A DNA stretch of 23,667 nucleotides from JAAYCB01 sp012744395 (GCA_028703175.1 JAQVNJ010000097.1:1-23667), one strand, 5' to 3'. Shown: positions 1-7,878, counted from the first letter of the stretch. Translations and numbers: made by a program. Notes: a model not told the origin generated them from the letters alone.

Positions 1-2
1 AC

Positions 3-89
3 GCCTACATCTACGGCCGTGACTGGATCGACTACGTCCTGAACTCACAGGATCGTCGAGACGGGCACTCTGCCTCCGATGTCGCCTGA
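3..89 (+). CDS. 3' end of an unidentified gene (partial)
   Basis: An open frame enters from the left edge and stops at TGA 87-89, giving 28 residues that begin AYIYGRDWIDYVLN. The segment has an aromatic-rich stretch and a polar tail, and it ends 50 nt before the integrase start on the same strand. It is too short to assign to a family. Its place just upstream of the integrase suggests a small cargo or regulatory gene (for example an excisionase or helix-turn-helix protein) of the same integrated element, but that is inference only. The frame could also be open by chance. Confidence 0.35.
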   Translation, partial: AYIYGRDWIDYVLNSQDRRDGHSASDVA

Positions 90-139
90 TCGACATCGCA
101 GATCACCATCGCGACACGGATTGTGGAGGCCCGGAAGTC

Positions 140-1402
140 ATGGCGAAACGGAAGCGTAGCTCGAAGCCTGCTCGGAAGATCCCCAAGGTTCGGATTGCCC
201 GGCCGGCAAACCGGCCCTTTCAGCTTCGGTATGACTGCCCGATCGAGAAACGACAGATTCGCATCTCGACAGGGACCAGAGACGAAGCCGAGGCTGAACG
301 GCAGAAGGCAGAGCTGGAAGCGAAACTGCTGCTCGGGCTGGAAACCAAACCTGGACGCGACAGAGTACTCGGCCCGGAGATGGAATGGCCCGACTTCCGC
401 GAGCAGTACCGAACGTTGCACCTGGCCACGTTGCGAGACAACACGGCCATGCACGCGGAGAGTCGCCTGGATTTGGCCGAGCGAATTATGAAGCCGAAAA
501 CGCTTGGGGCTCTGGGCGATCCGAACGCCCTGCAGCAGTTGCAGGCGAAGTTGCTGGCCGGCGAGCAAAGCCTTCGGAAGAAACCCCGTTCGTCCCACAC
601 CGTTCGGGGCTACATGAACAGCATCCTCGCGGCACTGAACTGGGCACACCTCCAAGGCTGGCTTCCAACGGCTCCGAAGATTCGGAAGATCAAGACGCCC
701 AAGCTGAAGGTGATGAAGGGCAGGCCAATCACGGAAACGGAGTTCAAGAAGATGCTAGAAGCAACCGCCGGAGTGGTCGGTGATGAGGCCGCCGAATCAT
801 GGAAGCACGTTCTACGAGGCTTGTGGGAATCCGCCCTGCGTCTGGAAGAAATGATGCACGTCTCCTGGGACTTGCCAGCTACAATCCGACCGGTCTGGAA
901 GGATGGCCAGCTTCCGATTCTGGATATCCCGGCGGCGATGCAGAAGAACGACACCGAGGAGAACATCCCGCTGCTGCCCTGGTTTGAAAGCCTGCTGCTG
1001 GAGACCTCACCCGAGAAGCGACGAGGGTGGATCTTCGAGCCTCTGTCCCTGCAGCTTCGAATCGGGCGGAAGGTCCGTCACCACCGTCCCGATGCGGAGT
1101 GGGTTGGCAAGGTGGTGGCTCGGATTGGGGAGGCTGCGGGGATTGTTGTGGAGCATGCCGATGAACGAACCGGACGGCCGACGAAGTACGCTACCGCCCA
1201 CGACCTGCGGCGGTCCTGTGGTGAACGGCTTCGCAACGCCGGAGTGCCCCCGCTGGTCATCTGCCGAGTGATGCGGCACGCCTCCTGGGAGACTACTCGC
1301 AAGTTCTATGCACCTGGGGACGTCCAGCGGGATGCGGAGGTTCTCCGATCAACCCTTCAACACCCCCCCGGTTTGGGCCCAGAAACGAAAAACGCCGACT
1401 GA
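140..1402 (+). CDS. Tyrosine recombinase / phage-type integrase
   Basis: A 420-residue site-specific recombinase that would integrate and excise a mobile element. The N-terminus is very basic (MAKRKRSSKPARK), followed by an arm/core-binding region to about residue 190. The catalytic domain carries the full expected set: Arg234 in SALRLEEM, a probable beta-hairpin Lys269, His354 and Arg357 in HDLRRS, His380 in VMRHASWETTRKFY and the nucleophile Tyr390. No active-site residue is missing, so the enzyme could be functional. The length is normal for tRNA-targeting integrases. The gene ends 45 nt from the 3' end of tRNA-Arg, the usual arrangement for an element inserted in that tRNA, so the element should extend leftward out of the window. 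The stop codon lies in a long hairpin (1393-1430). Confidence 0.93.
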   Translation: MAKRKRSSKPARKIPKVRIARPANRPFQLRYDCPIEKRQIRISTGTRDEAEAERQKAELEAKLLLGLETKPGRDRVLGPEMEWPDFREQYRTLHLATLRDNTAMHAESRLDLAERIMKPKTLGALGDPNALQQLQAKLLAGEQSLRKKPRSSHTVRGYMNSILAALNWAHLQGWLPTAPKIRKIKTPKLKVMKGRPITETEFKKMLEATAGVVGDEAAESWKHVLRGLWESALRLEEMMHVSWDLPATIRPVWKDGQLPILDIPAAMQKNDTEENIPLLPWFESLLLETSPEKRRGWIFEPLSLQLRIGRKVRHHRPDAEWVGKVVARIGEAAGIVVEHADERTGRPTKYATAHDLRRSCGERLRNAGVPPLVICRVMRHASWETTRKFYAPGDVQRDAEVLRSTLQHPPGLGPETKNAD

Positions 1403-1430
1403 GATGTACCCGGGTACATCCGAGTCGGCG
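1393..1430. terminator. Long palindromic hairpin over the integrase stop codon
   Basis: A 38-bp near-perfect inverted repeat: CGCCGACT (1393-1400) pairs with AGTCGGCG (1423-1430), there is a 2-nt mismatch, and an uninterrupted 18-bp palindrome GATGTACCC/GGGTACATC lies at 1403-1420. Four A's precede it and ATTT follows, so it could end transcripts in either direction, both of the integrase and of the tRNA on the other strand. The perfect inner palindrome is also what a dimeric DNA-binding protein would recognise. The choice between terminator and protein site is open. Confidence 0.55.
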
Positions 1431-1446
1431 ATTTGACGTAAGTCAG

Positions 1447-1520
1447 TACGCCCGGAGGGACTCGAACCCCCAACCCTCGGTTCCGAAGACCGATGCGCTA
1501 TCCAGTTGCGCCACGGGCGC
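1447..1520 (-). tRNA. tRNA-Arg (anticodon TCG)
   Basis: Read on the minus strand, the sequence folds as a 74-nt cloverleaf. The acceptor stem is GCGCCCG with CGGGCGT. The D-arm contains GCGC-AACTGGATA-GCGC. The anticodon stem TCGGT/ACCGA encloses the loop CTTCGGA, giving anticodon TCG (reads CGA, arginine). The T-arm is GGGGG-TTCGAGT-CCCTC. The discriminator base is A and CCA is not encoded. Its 3' end points at the integrase gene, as expected for an integration target whose 3' half is the crossover site. A GGCCGG/CCGGCC inverted repeat lies just 5' of the tRNA at 1530-1550. Confidence 0.95.
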
Positions 1521-1894
1521 GTGTGCTTCGGCCGGATGACCATACCGGCCTCGAATCCCACATCCCGCCCCCCGAAAAGCAGGAGGATGCAGCGGGGATT
1601 TCAGGTCATCATAACGGCCGGCGGCGGGTCCGCCAAGATGGGCCGATGGCGGGAGGCGGGATCGGAACGGCTTGCACTCCGTTAAGAGGCGGAGGCCAGG
1701 GCTGGATTGCCTCGCGGGAAGAACCGACGATTCTCAGCCCCGCGATCCGCGTCAAGCGGATTTCCGGGGCTCCCCATCTCCACCGGGCAGGCGGCGACCA
1801 TGTCTTCTGCCCCTGTCGGGAAGTGGCGGTGCCGAGGTGGCGGCGTCCACGGGGCGTCTCGCCCCAATGGCCCGCGCAGCAGAAAGGAGGGCCT
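1521..1894. other. Gene-free spacer with stem-loops
   Basis: No convincing gene is present on either strand of this 374-nt spacer between tRNA-Arg and the downstream end of the sigma-factor operon. It holds two inverted repeats: GGCCGG-9 nt-CCGGCC at 1530-1550, and a longer stem-loop at 1736-1771 in which AGCCCCG pairs with CGGGGCT and ATCCGC with GCGGAT around a 5-nt loop. The latter sits about 120 nt past the last stop codon of the minus-strand operon and could be its terminator or an RNA 3'-end stabiliser, but no U-tract follows it. Confidence 0.5.
1736..1771 (-). terminator. Stem-loop downstream of sigma operon
   Basis: A two-part stem (7 bp plus 6 bp, separated by a small internal loop) closes a GTCAA loop. 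It is the strongest hairpin seen between the last operon gene and the tRNA. With no run of T's on either side, it would have to act Rho-dependently or as a 3'-end protector, so the call is tentative. Confidence 0.3.
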
Positions 1895-2431
1895 TCACCT
1901 GTTTGCGTTCAGCGGTTCGGGCTGGCCGTGCGTGTCCGCCAAGGCGAGCGAGAACGCGGCGTCCAGCGGCACGCGGTCTCTCAACTCGGAAAAGGCGCGC
2001 GAGGTCCAGTAATCGAGCCGGGCAAGCTGGGGCCACTCGGCGGTCTGCTCCAAAAGGTCGGCGATCTGCTCGTTCGCCTCCTCCGCAAGTTCGCCAATTG
2101 CCGCCAGGTCGCGATCCCCCGGCGGTCGCGCCGCTTGCGGGGGCGCGGAGATCTTCCCCGCCAATTGGGTTCCTCGCCCGGCAAAAAACGCCCCCCAGGT
2201 GACAAGTGCCGCGGCAAGCAAGACGGCCGCGGCAGCGGCTGGAAAAAGCCTGCGCCCACCCCGCTGGCCGGGACGCTGCGTCCGAACTGCCCCCTCTGCC
2301 TGCCGCGCCCGCACCGCCCGGCAGAGGCGTTGATGCAGGCTCTCGGAGAACTCGGGCCGAGCGGCCAAGGCCTCGCGGCGGAGCCGGTCGGCCAGGGGAG
2401 CTTTTTCCCGCGAAGACGGCGATCTAGACAT
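1895..2431 (-). CDS. Single-pass membrane protein, putative anti-sigma factor
   Basis: A 178-residue protein: a charged cytoplasmic N-terminus with an amphipathic Arg/Glu-rich segment (about residues 10-45), one hydrophobic helix at about 62-84 (FPAAAAAVLLAAALVTWGAFF) and an acidic, helical outer part with a coiled-coil-like stretch near 110-135. It has no HxxxCxxC zinc anti-sigma motif. Its ATG (2429-2431) lies inside the 3' end of the sigma-factor gene, an 8-nt overlap that implies translational coupling. Position and topology suggest it restrains that sigma factor at the membrane. This is inferred from context, since I do not recognise the family. It could equally be an unrelated membrane protein co-transcribed with the sigma factor. 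Confidence 0.72.
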   Translation of the reverse strand: MSRSPSSREKAPLADRLRREALAARPEFSESLHQRLCRAVRARQAEGAVRTQRPGQRGGRRLFPAAAAAVLLAAALVTWGAFFAGRGTQLAGKISAPPQAARPPGDRDLAAIGELAEEANEQIADLLEQTAEWPQLARLDYWTSRAFSELRDRVPLDAAFSLALADTHGQPEPLNANR

Positions 2432-3107
2432 GGTGGACCTCCGTAGAGGCAGGGGGACGCGACACGACCTCCTTGGTTATCGCGGGTGAATTGTCGGGAG
2501 AAATCGATGCCGCCGGCGAACAGGTACGCGATCCGACGGCGATCGGCCGGCCGGAATCCCACGCTTGGGCCAACGGCAGGAGCTTCTTTCGGGCGCGAAA
2601 CAACATGGTCTTGACCGAGACCCAGGAGCAATCGAGAACCCGGGCGATCTCGGCGGTCGGCAGGTCCTCCACATAGTAGAGCCAGAGGGCCGTGAGCTGC
2701 TCTTCGGAGAGCACCTCCGTCGCGGCCGACCAGAGACTGCGCCTGTCTTCCGCGACCAGGACTGTCTCCAGCGGGCCCGGCCGGGGGCAGACGGCTGCCT
2801 CGAGCGCGTCGCCATCGCCGCGCGGCCGCTGGCGGCGATGGTGGTTGATGCCGACGCGGCGGGCAATGGTAAAGATCCACGTGGCGAGCCGCCAGCGCGG
2901 GCGGTAGCGGTGCAGGTTGGCATAAACGCGGAGAAACGTCTCCTGCACGAGATCCTCCGCGTCGGCGCCGCCGCCCCGGCGCTGCAAGAAGTGCAGCACC
3001 GGGACCTGGTAGCGGCGCATCAATTCCTCGAAACTCGCGGCGCAGCCCTGCGCGGCTCGCCGCGCAAGCTCTTCGTCGCCAGAAGAGGATAGCCACGCAT
3101 CGGTCAT
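2424..3107 (-). CDS. ECF-type RNA polymerase sigma factor
   Basis: A 227-residue sigma-70 family factor of the extracytoplasmic-function type, with only regions 2 and 4. Region 2 spans about residues 24-92 and contains DAEDLVQETFLRVYANLHRY and the DNA-melting/-10 segment WRLATWIFTIARRVGINHHRR. Region 4 spans about 124-178 and contains LSEEQLTALWLYYVEDLPTAEIA, then the helix-turn-helix VLDCSWVSVKTMLFRARKKL that would contact the -35 element. About 45 residues follow region 4 (rich in Ser/Pro), a non-conserved tail beyond the usual ECF length. The start codon overlaps the upstream gene's stop by 4 nt (ATGA), and the downstream membrane protein starts within this gene, so the three are probably one operon. 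It should direct RNA polymerase to a small regulon, possibly including its own operon. Confidence 0.93.
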   Translation of the reverse strand: MTDAWLSSSGDEELARRAAQGCAASFEELMRRYQVPVLHFLQRRGGGADAEDLVQETFLRVYANLHRYRPRWRLATWIFTIARRVGINHHRRQRPRGDGDALEAAVCPRPGPLETVLVAEDRRSLWSAATEVLSEEQLTALWLYYVEDLPTAEIARVLDCSWVSVKTMLFRARKKLLPLAQAWDSGRPIAVGSRTCSPAASISPDNSPAITKEVVSRPPASTEVHHV

Positions 3108-4129
3108 CGTTGGCCGCTGTCAACCAAGCCACGCTGCCGGCCAGGCCTGGCCCCCGCAGACCAGTCCCACAAGGCGTTGCTACCGGCTGTCTTGTGCATT
3201 TCCAGGATTCGCCGGATGTCTTTCCGCAGATGCTCCCAGACGTCATCGGCCGGCGCCTCGAAATCGACCTTCACGGAATCCGAATCCGCGCTGACCTTGA
3301 TCGCCTCGGCCAGGGCCTTTTCCTTCGGGTCGTCGCCGGCATGCAGCAGCCCCAGGGCACGGGCGCCCACGAGGACGTCCTTGATATGCGCGGCGACCTG
3401 CGGGGATTTGACCGACAGCCTGGCGTGGGCGAACGAGGTGCCCTTGTCTTCGCCGACCACGATCCTGAGCGTATCAAGCTGCTTGAGCAGCGGCGGATTG
3501 CCCGGCAGCCGGGCCTGGCCGATCCGCACCGCACGTGCCACGAGCGCGGCGCCGGCCGGCGTGGCCGTGGCCAAGGGGGATGCCGCGTCCAGGCACGGCG
3601 CCTTGCCGTCCATCACGTCGATGGCCGCCTTGACCTCTTCCGGCGAGCCGCTGAAGACGATCACGTTCGACTTGTAGAACGCCCCGGCAACGGGCCGGCG
3701 GCCGCGCGGATCCACATGCGTCCAGGAGACCACCGTATACGGGCCATGCATGGTCATGCGGTAGTCGGGCGCCCGCTGCACCTTCTCGGCCAACAACGCC
3801 TGATCAACGTCGGCGACGATGATCAGCACCCCTTCCTCTCGGCCAAGGGTCTTGCCGTAGGCCGTGATTCCGTGCAGGTCGCTTCGCGGGTCCATGCCCA
3901 CGATCTTGCGCGACTTGTCGAGAATCGCCTCGCCGACCTTTCCCAGCGGGTGCTGCTCGACCAGCGCGTGGTACGCCTTCTGGGCGACGCTGGAAGCCTG
4001 CATCGCATTTGTGTCGGCGTGGACCACCCATTGGGCGTCGCTGGCGACCTGCATGGGGTCGAGCGGGCCGCCCAGGGCCACCCTGCCCAACGCCAGCGCA
4101 ACGGCCACCGCAATCCAACCGTGCCTCAT
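3104..4129 (-). CDS. Secreted protein of unknown function, first gene of the sigma operon
   Basis: A 341-residue protein with a Sec signal peptide (MRHGWIAVAVALALGRVALGG, cleavage near residue 20). The mature part begins with LDPMQVASDAQWVVHADTNAMQAS and contains a hydrophobic strand LIIVADVDQALLAEKV and the segment NVIVFSGSPEEVKAAIDVM. I recall similar secreted planctomycete proteins beginning DAxWVxHxD, without known function; no catalytic motif is visible. A Shine-Dalgarno-like GAGGTGAG precedes the ATG. The stop overlaps the sigma-factor start (ATGA), so its synthesis is coupled to the sigma factor. It may be an envelope sensor or a product connected with what the sigma factor responds to. 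That role is inference from gene order. Confidence 0.85.
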   Translation of the reverse strand: MRHGWIAVAVALALGRVALGGPLDPMQVASDAQWVVHADTNAMQASSVAQKAYHALVEQHPLGKVGEAILDKSRKIVGMDPRSDLHGITAYGKTLGREEGVLIIVADVDQALLAEKVQRAPDYRMTMHGPYTVVSWTHVDPRGRRPVAGAFYKSNVIVFSGSPEEVKAAIDVMDGKAPCLDAASPLATATPAGAALVARAVRIGQARLPGNPPLLKQLDTLRIVVGEDKGTSFAHARLSVKSPQVAAHIKDVLVGARALGLLHAGDDPKEKALAEAIKVSADSDSVKVDFEAPADDVWEHLRKDIRRILEMHKTAGSNALWDWSAGARPGRQRGLVDSGQR

Positions 4130-4146
4130 GTCTCACCTCACATCTA

Positions 4147-4179
4147 CAGGGACAGTCTAACGGGTCAAACCTGTCTCTG
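4147..4179. promoter_or_regulatory. Inverted repeat upstream of the sigma-factor operon
   Basis: CAGGGACAG (4147-4155) and CTGTCTCTG (4171-4179) are inverted copies matching at 8 of 9 positions and separated by 15 nt. The repeat lies 18-50 nt upstream of the first ATG of the operon (4129, minus strand). It could be an operator or a leader hairpin. I see no good consensus promoter here, as would be expected if the operon were read by its own ECF sigma factor. Confidence 0.35.
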
Positions 4180-4318
4180 TATACACGCGGCAGGGCCGGT
4201 TGGTTACACGCAATCACGGCAGGCTGGCGCGGAGTGGGCGAGACCAATCAGATGGAACCCCGCGCGGAGCCTGCTGGGGCCGGAAAAGGCAGTTCGGCTG
4301 CAATCGCAGGCCTCGTCC

Positions 4319-4744
4319 CTATTCCGACAGATCGAAGCTGAGCTGCGTGGGGCCATCCGCCTTCACTTCCGCCTCGCGAACGAACTCGGTGGGCCCATCG
4401 GCCACTGGCAGCGGGGGCTGCTGGCCACCCGTTGGCGGTGCAGCCTCGGGGCCCGCCAGCGTAATCACGACGCGATGCTTGCCGGGCAGCGCGCCCGGAC
4501 GACCATCGCTGAACTTCAGCTCGAACCGGCCTGAGGCATCGGTCTGGCCGGCCGAGGCCGCGCCTTTCTCCTGGGGCATGAACATCAGCATGGCATTGGC
4601 CACCGGCTGGCCATCCTTGGTGACTTCCCCGCTAACGGTGTTCAGCGGTACCCCTTCGCTCCCGCAACCTGCCGCCAGCAGGCAGATTGTCGCCAGTCCC
4701 ACGCCCGCCAGCAAGACTTTCCGAACAGACACTGGATTGCTCAT
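4319..4744 (-). CDS. Carboxypeptidase-regulatory-like lipoprotein
   Basis: A 141-residue exported lipoprotein. The signal sequence ends in the lipobox LLAAGC with Cys27 as the predicted lipidated residue. The mature domain starts VSGEVTKDGQPVANAMLMFMP and continues SGRFELKFSDGRPGALPGKHRVVITL, the pattern of a small beta-sandwich of the carboxypeptidase regulatory-like/transthyretin-like type common in planctomycetes. It is likely anchored to a membrane facing the periplasm. No catalytic residues are expected. It follows the DUF1559 gene by 95 nt on the same strand, a pairing often seen in this phylum, and is probably co-transcribed with it. The individual function is unknown. Confidence 0.88.
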   Translation of the reverse strand: MSNPVSVRKVLLAGVGLATICLLAAGCGSEGVPLNTVSGEVTKDGQPVANAMLMFMPQEKGAASAGQTDASGRFELKFSDGRPGALPGKHRVVITLAGPEAAPPTGGQQPPLPVADGPTEFVREAEVKADGPTQLSFDLSE

Positions 4745-4839
4745 CTGTTGCCACTCGCATTCGTGAATTCCCGGCCACAGCGCCCCGGACGGCGATCTGA
4801 AGCGCTGAGGCCGGGCTTACTCTCTTGACTTACTCAGAC

Positions 4840-5865
4840 TCAGTAATCGCCGATCGGCTGCCGGTCGTTTCGGCCGCAAAGCCGCATGAACGTGGTGAAG
4901 TCCATAGTCTCCGAGACGAATCGCACGGACCCGTCCGTCAGCGCCACCTGTGCTCCACCGGGATGCGCGGAGCGGATGATCGTGTGCTTCTGGTAGCCCG
5001 GACAGTGGTTGGCAACCTCTCCATTCCAGTTAATCGGATAGCGGACGACGGTCACATTGAGCCACCACCCACTGTCGCCACCGTTGCCACAGGCCCAGGC
5101 GCCGCCGGCATGATTGCTTGCACGGCAGTCTCTTTCGGTGCCATTGGCCTCAATGTAAGGCGAGGACTCCTCGGCAATGCAGACTGTGTTGCTGGTGCCG
5201 TCCGGGATGGTCGCGAACGTAATCGGGTCCCGCTGGCGCGAGCCTCCGACGGAGGCCAACACACCGTTGAACGTAGCGCGGCCGTAACTTGTCTCAGCAT
5301 TGGGCTCCGGGGCGCTTGTGATATCGCCAGGATTGAAGTACGTCCCCGCGATCCCGGCGTAGTCTGACAACTGGACCTGAATCGAGCTGGGCACGGTCGG
5401 CGGACCCGCCTGCGTGTCCGAGCGCGGCGACTCGGTGCGCAACGAAGTCATTGAGTTGGATGGGCAGGTGAGCGTGCCTACGCGCAGTTGCGTCTTCAGC
5501 CAGGCATTACGGTCAATCTGATCCTGACCAGTCCAATCTGTGCCGACCCAGGTAGCCTGGTCATAGGACGCACTCTGCTCAATGTAAGGCAGGATACGGA
5601 AGATCCAGGAACACTTCTTGTCGACCCACGTGGGAAACGGTGCCATCACTCCCGGCGGAAGGCACTTGTAGGTGCTTTCATAGTTGTGCATCGCCAAGGC
5701 GAGTTGTTTGAGCTGGTTACTGCACTGGGAGCGCCGGGCGGCCTCCCGGGCTGCTTGTACGGCGGGCAGCAGCAAGGCGATCAAGATCCCGATGATCGCG
5801 ATCACAACCAGCAATTCCACTAGAGTGAACCCTAGAGGTTTGGACCTGAGTGAAACCCGACTCAT
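4840..5865 (-). CDS. DUF1559 protein with type-IV-pilin-like N-terminus
   Basis: A 341-residue member of the large planctomycete DUF1559 family. The N-terminus has the prepilin signature: a short basic leader, then GFTLVELLVVIAIIGILIALLLPAVQAAREAARR (cleavage after Gly12, Glu at position 5 of the mature helix). The usual CSNQLKQLALAMHNYES block follows. The C-terminus holds the H-X9-DG motif (AHPGGAQVALTDGSVRF). Planctomycetes carry many paralogues, exposed or in pseudopilin-like assemblies; roles are mostly unknown. I chose the ATG at 5863-5865 because GGGAG lies 10 nt upstream and the family begins at this point. An in-frame ATG at 5907 would add 14 residues lacking a ribosome site. Confidence 0.95.
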   Translation of the reverse strand: MSRVSLRSKPLGFTLVELLVVIAIIGILIALLLPAVQAAREAARRSQCSNQLKQLALAMHNYESTYKCLPPGVMAPFPTWVDKKCSWIFRILPYIEQSASYDQATWVGTDWTGQDQIDRNAWLKTQLRVGTLTCPSNSMTSLRTESPRSDTQAGPPTVPSSIQVQLSDYAGIAGTYFNPGDITSAPEPNAETSYGRATFNGVLASVGGSRQRDPITFATIPDGTSNTVCIAEESSPYIEANGTERDCRASNHAGGAWACGNGGDSGWWLNVTVVRYPINWNGEVANHCPGYQKHTIIRSAHPGGAQVALTDGSVRFVSETMDFTTFMRLCGRNDRQPIGDY

Positions 5866-6432
5866 AATTGCGTCTCCCTTAGCGAAACTGAGAAAACGGA
5901 AACACATATCAACCGCATTGTGCGCCCGTAGAACAGGAAAATCAAGAGATCACCAAAGGACTAGCATGCATTTATAGATTTTTGACACAAGTGATTGTCA
6001 ATATAACGTTTGTAGAAACCATCGCAGACGCCGACGACTTGATCACTGATCGTGGCACTCCGCAAGCGCGCATGGATACAACCTCCTGCCCCCCCCGAAA
6101 AGGTCATGCCTACTTCCGTTACATCACCCCGGCATCGGAGGTTCACGGCCTTGAGTCATACAGGACGCATGGTGAATCGACGAATCATCGCCGGACGATT
6201 CTTGCTCTCCGGCGACGCGACGATCCCGCTCGTTCCGAGTCTGCACGAAAGCCTTGAGGATTTCGTGGCACGAAGCGAGATCGCCCGGTAGAGAGAGGGC
6301 AGTGATGCCTTGGGGGGCCGGCACGAGGGCCTCCTGCTACGGATACTCTCCGTGGCTGCGTGCACGATAGTTCATTTCGGCGAATGGCGCTATCCTTTTC
6401 GGCGTTCTTTTTCAGAACTTGTTCACAACGCC
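5866..6432. other. Gene-free spacer upstream of DUF1559
   Basis: This holds the DUF1559 leader and candidate promoter on its left side. The remainder (about 6050-6432) has only short open frames on both strands, none with a ribosome site or recognisable motif. Together with the neighbouring broken SEC-C gene, the region looks like decaying DNA. Confidence 0.5.
5971..6001 (-). promoter_or_regulatory. Candidate sigma-70-type promoter for the DUF1559 gene
   Basis: On the minus strand, TTGACA (6001-5996) and TATAAA (5976-5971) are separated by 19 nt, giving a leader of about 100 nt before the DUF1559 ATG. The -35 box is one half of a perfect 6-bp inverted repeat TTGACA-8 nt-TGTCAA (5982-6001), which could serve as an operator. 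The surrounding 150 nt are clearly AT-richer than the rest of the window, as expected for a promoter region. Confidence 0.45.
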
Positions 6433-7146
6433 TCACCGCCCGCAGCACCGTCTGAACTTCCGTCCGCTGCCGCAGGGACATGAATTGTTGCGTCCCACGC
6501 GAGGTCCAGCCGGTGGGGTTTCGAGCGGCTCCTGGCGAACAGGCTTCAAGGCGTCCGCCGCATGGGGCGTGGGGGCGTCCGCCGACATGCTGCGTCGCCC
6601 GATCGCCTTGACCTGCTCGCAACGACCGCGAAACGTCTCGACCCGGTCGCCGAAGTGCTTACGCCGGGTTCGGACAGTAGTGATCCTCAATCAGGTAATT
6701 GCGGTCCTCGTGGGCAAAGAAGAAACTGAACCGGTGGCCGTTCTTGGCCGCCCCGCCTTCCTCGTAGATGTTCTCCGAATCGGAAAGCAGCTCGCCCTTG
6801 CTCGACGGATCGACCGAATACACGTTCAGCCGCCGCTGAGCCGTCCGCCCGTCGCGGCGGCGGTCGATCATTGCCTGGAAACGCTCGGCGGGGAACTGAA
6901 CCAGAAACTCGCGCACCAATCCTTGGATCTCCGCGGGACGTTTCGGCGGCCGACACTCACGCCCGTTGCGAAGATTGACCCAGATATCGACGGCAGATGC
7001 GCTGGCAGCGCCTTGCCCTGGAACTCCACCTCCGAGAACGTCAGCCAGACGTCCGTGCAGGGGCATTCCAGATCCAGACAGTGCCGCTCGCGCACGGCAA
7101 AAGCATGCTCGCGAGAAGAAAACCAGACCAGGTTCCCCAATTCCAT
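6433..7146 (-). pseudogene. Disrupted SEC-C-motif protein gene
   Basis: Pieces of one protein lie in different minus-strand frames. The start is strong: ATG at 7144-7146 with AGGAG 8 nt upstream, encoding MELGNLVWFSSREHAFAVRERHCLDLECPCTDVWLTF. Near 6985-7010 the sensible reading moves by one base to VDIWVNLRNGRECRPPKRPAEIQGLVREFLVQFPAERFQAMIDRR, which continues to YLIEDHYCPNPA and a stop at 6659. The C-terminal piece is in another frame (from about 6690 to 6433) and ends RNNSCPCGSGRKFRRCCGR, a textbook SEC-C zinc motif (CxC-x8-CC). After CPNPA a longer middle part would be expected, so a deletion is likely as well. An intact relative would be a cytoplasmic zinc-binding protein of unknown function. 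A sequencing error could explain one break but hardly both. Confidence 0.7.
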
Positions 7147-7878
7147 GGGCCGTCTCCTGAAGGACCCTCGACGACAATTCTTCAGGCTACCCCCACCGCC
7201 GGGATCCGAAACAGCCCCACGGAACCGGCCCCCAGGCCGGAACGGCCGGCAACTCGTAGCGCCGGCGGCCCCGAAAGTCCGATCCCGTCGAGCAGCATCG
7301 ACAGTTCGCTGCCGCAAAGCTCGCTCGACGGTCGATGGCGGCCCCTTTCGCCAAGCGGGACTGCCCTCATGGCGGCCCCACGCCCCCATGATAATCGATT
7401 GCGCCGAACGGCAGGCAAGCATCTGCTGATGCCAGAAACTCCACGAAGACGCCTCCTTGGCGAGGATCTGTTCGCCTGGAACAACACAACTGGATCGATA
7501 CGCGCTGGGAACGGGACATCGCAACAGTTCGTCAGTTGTGGCCGGTGCTGGACGGCAAATCGCCGTGCGATTCGCGGTTGCCAGGTTGCCCCACATTGCC
7601 CACCATGTCGCAAGCGCCCAGTCTGCAAGATGCACGAGATCGTGGACGCGTTGGACTGCTGTTGGCGCCCGGTGGGCTGCTCCCGGCGACCAACGATCCG
7701 GAGCTTTTCGCCTTGGGCGCGGCAAGCTACGCTACGCTCGTTCCGGCCAAGAGGCCGATCGGGGCCATCAACCGGCTGTCCGGGGCCGCCAACCGGGTGG
7801 AGGTCGCTTCGCCGCGGCCGCGTTGAATGGTAAACTGGCGGTCCGCAGGGTCGGTTTGATTTCAAGAGAGGCGACGAC
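7147..7878. other. Stretch without a confident gene
   Basis: About 730 nt between the divergently placed SEC-C remnant and the SGNH hydrolase. Open frames exist on both strands, but none has a ribosome site together with a recognisable domain. A plus-strand frame 7536-7826 ends ATNDPELFALGAASYATL, with GC-rich third codon positions near its 3' end, and its upstream part reads EQHNWIDTRWERDIATVRQLWPVLDG in the same phase. This may be the remains of a gene. I could not link it to a family. Confidence 0.4.

Noticed and set aside
1493..2446. Plus-strand open frame of 317 codons
   Set aside because: It runs through part of the tRNA and opposite the sigma-operon membrane protein; no ribosome site and no domain.
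4130..4180. Sigma-70 promoter TTGACC-16-TAGATG before the sigma operon
   Set aside because: The putative -10 would place the start of transcription in or after the ribosome-binding site, leaving no usable leader.
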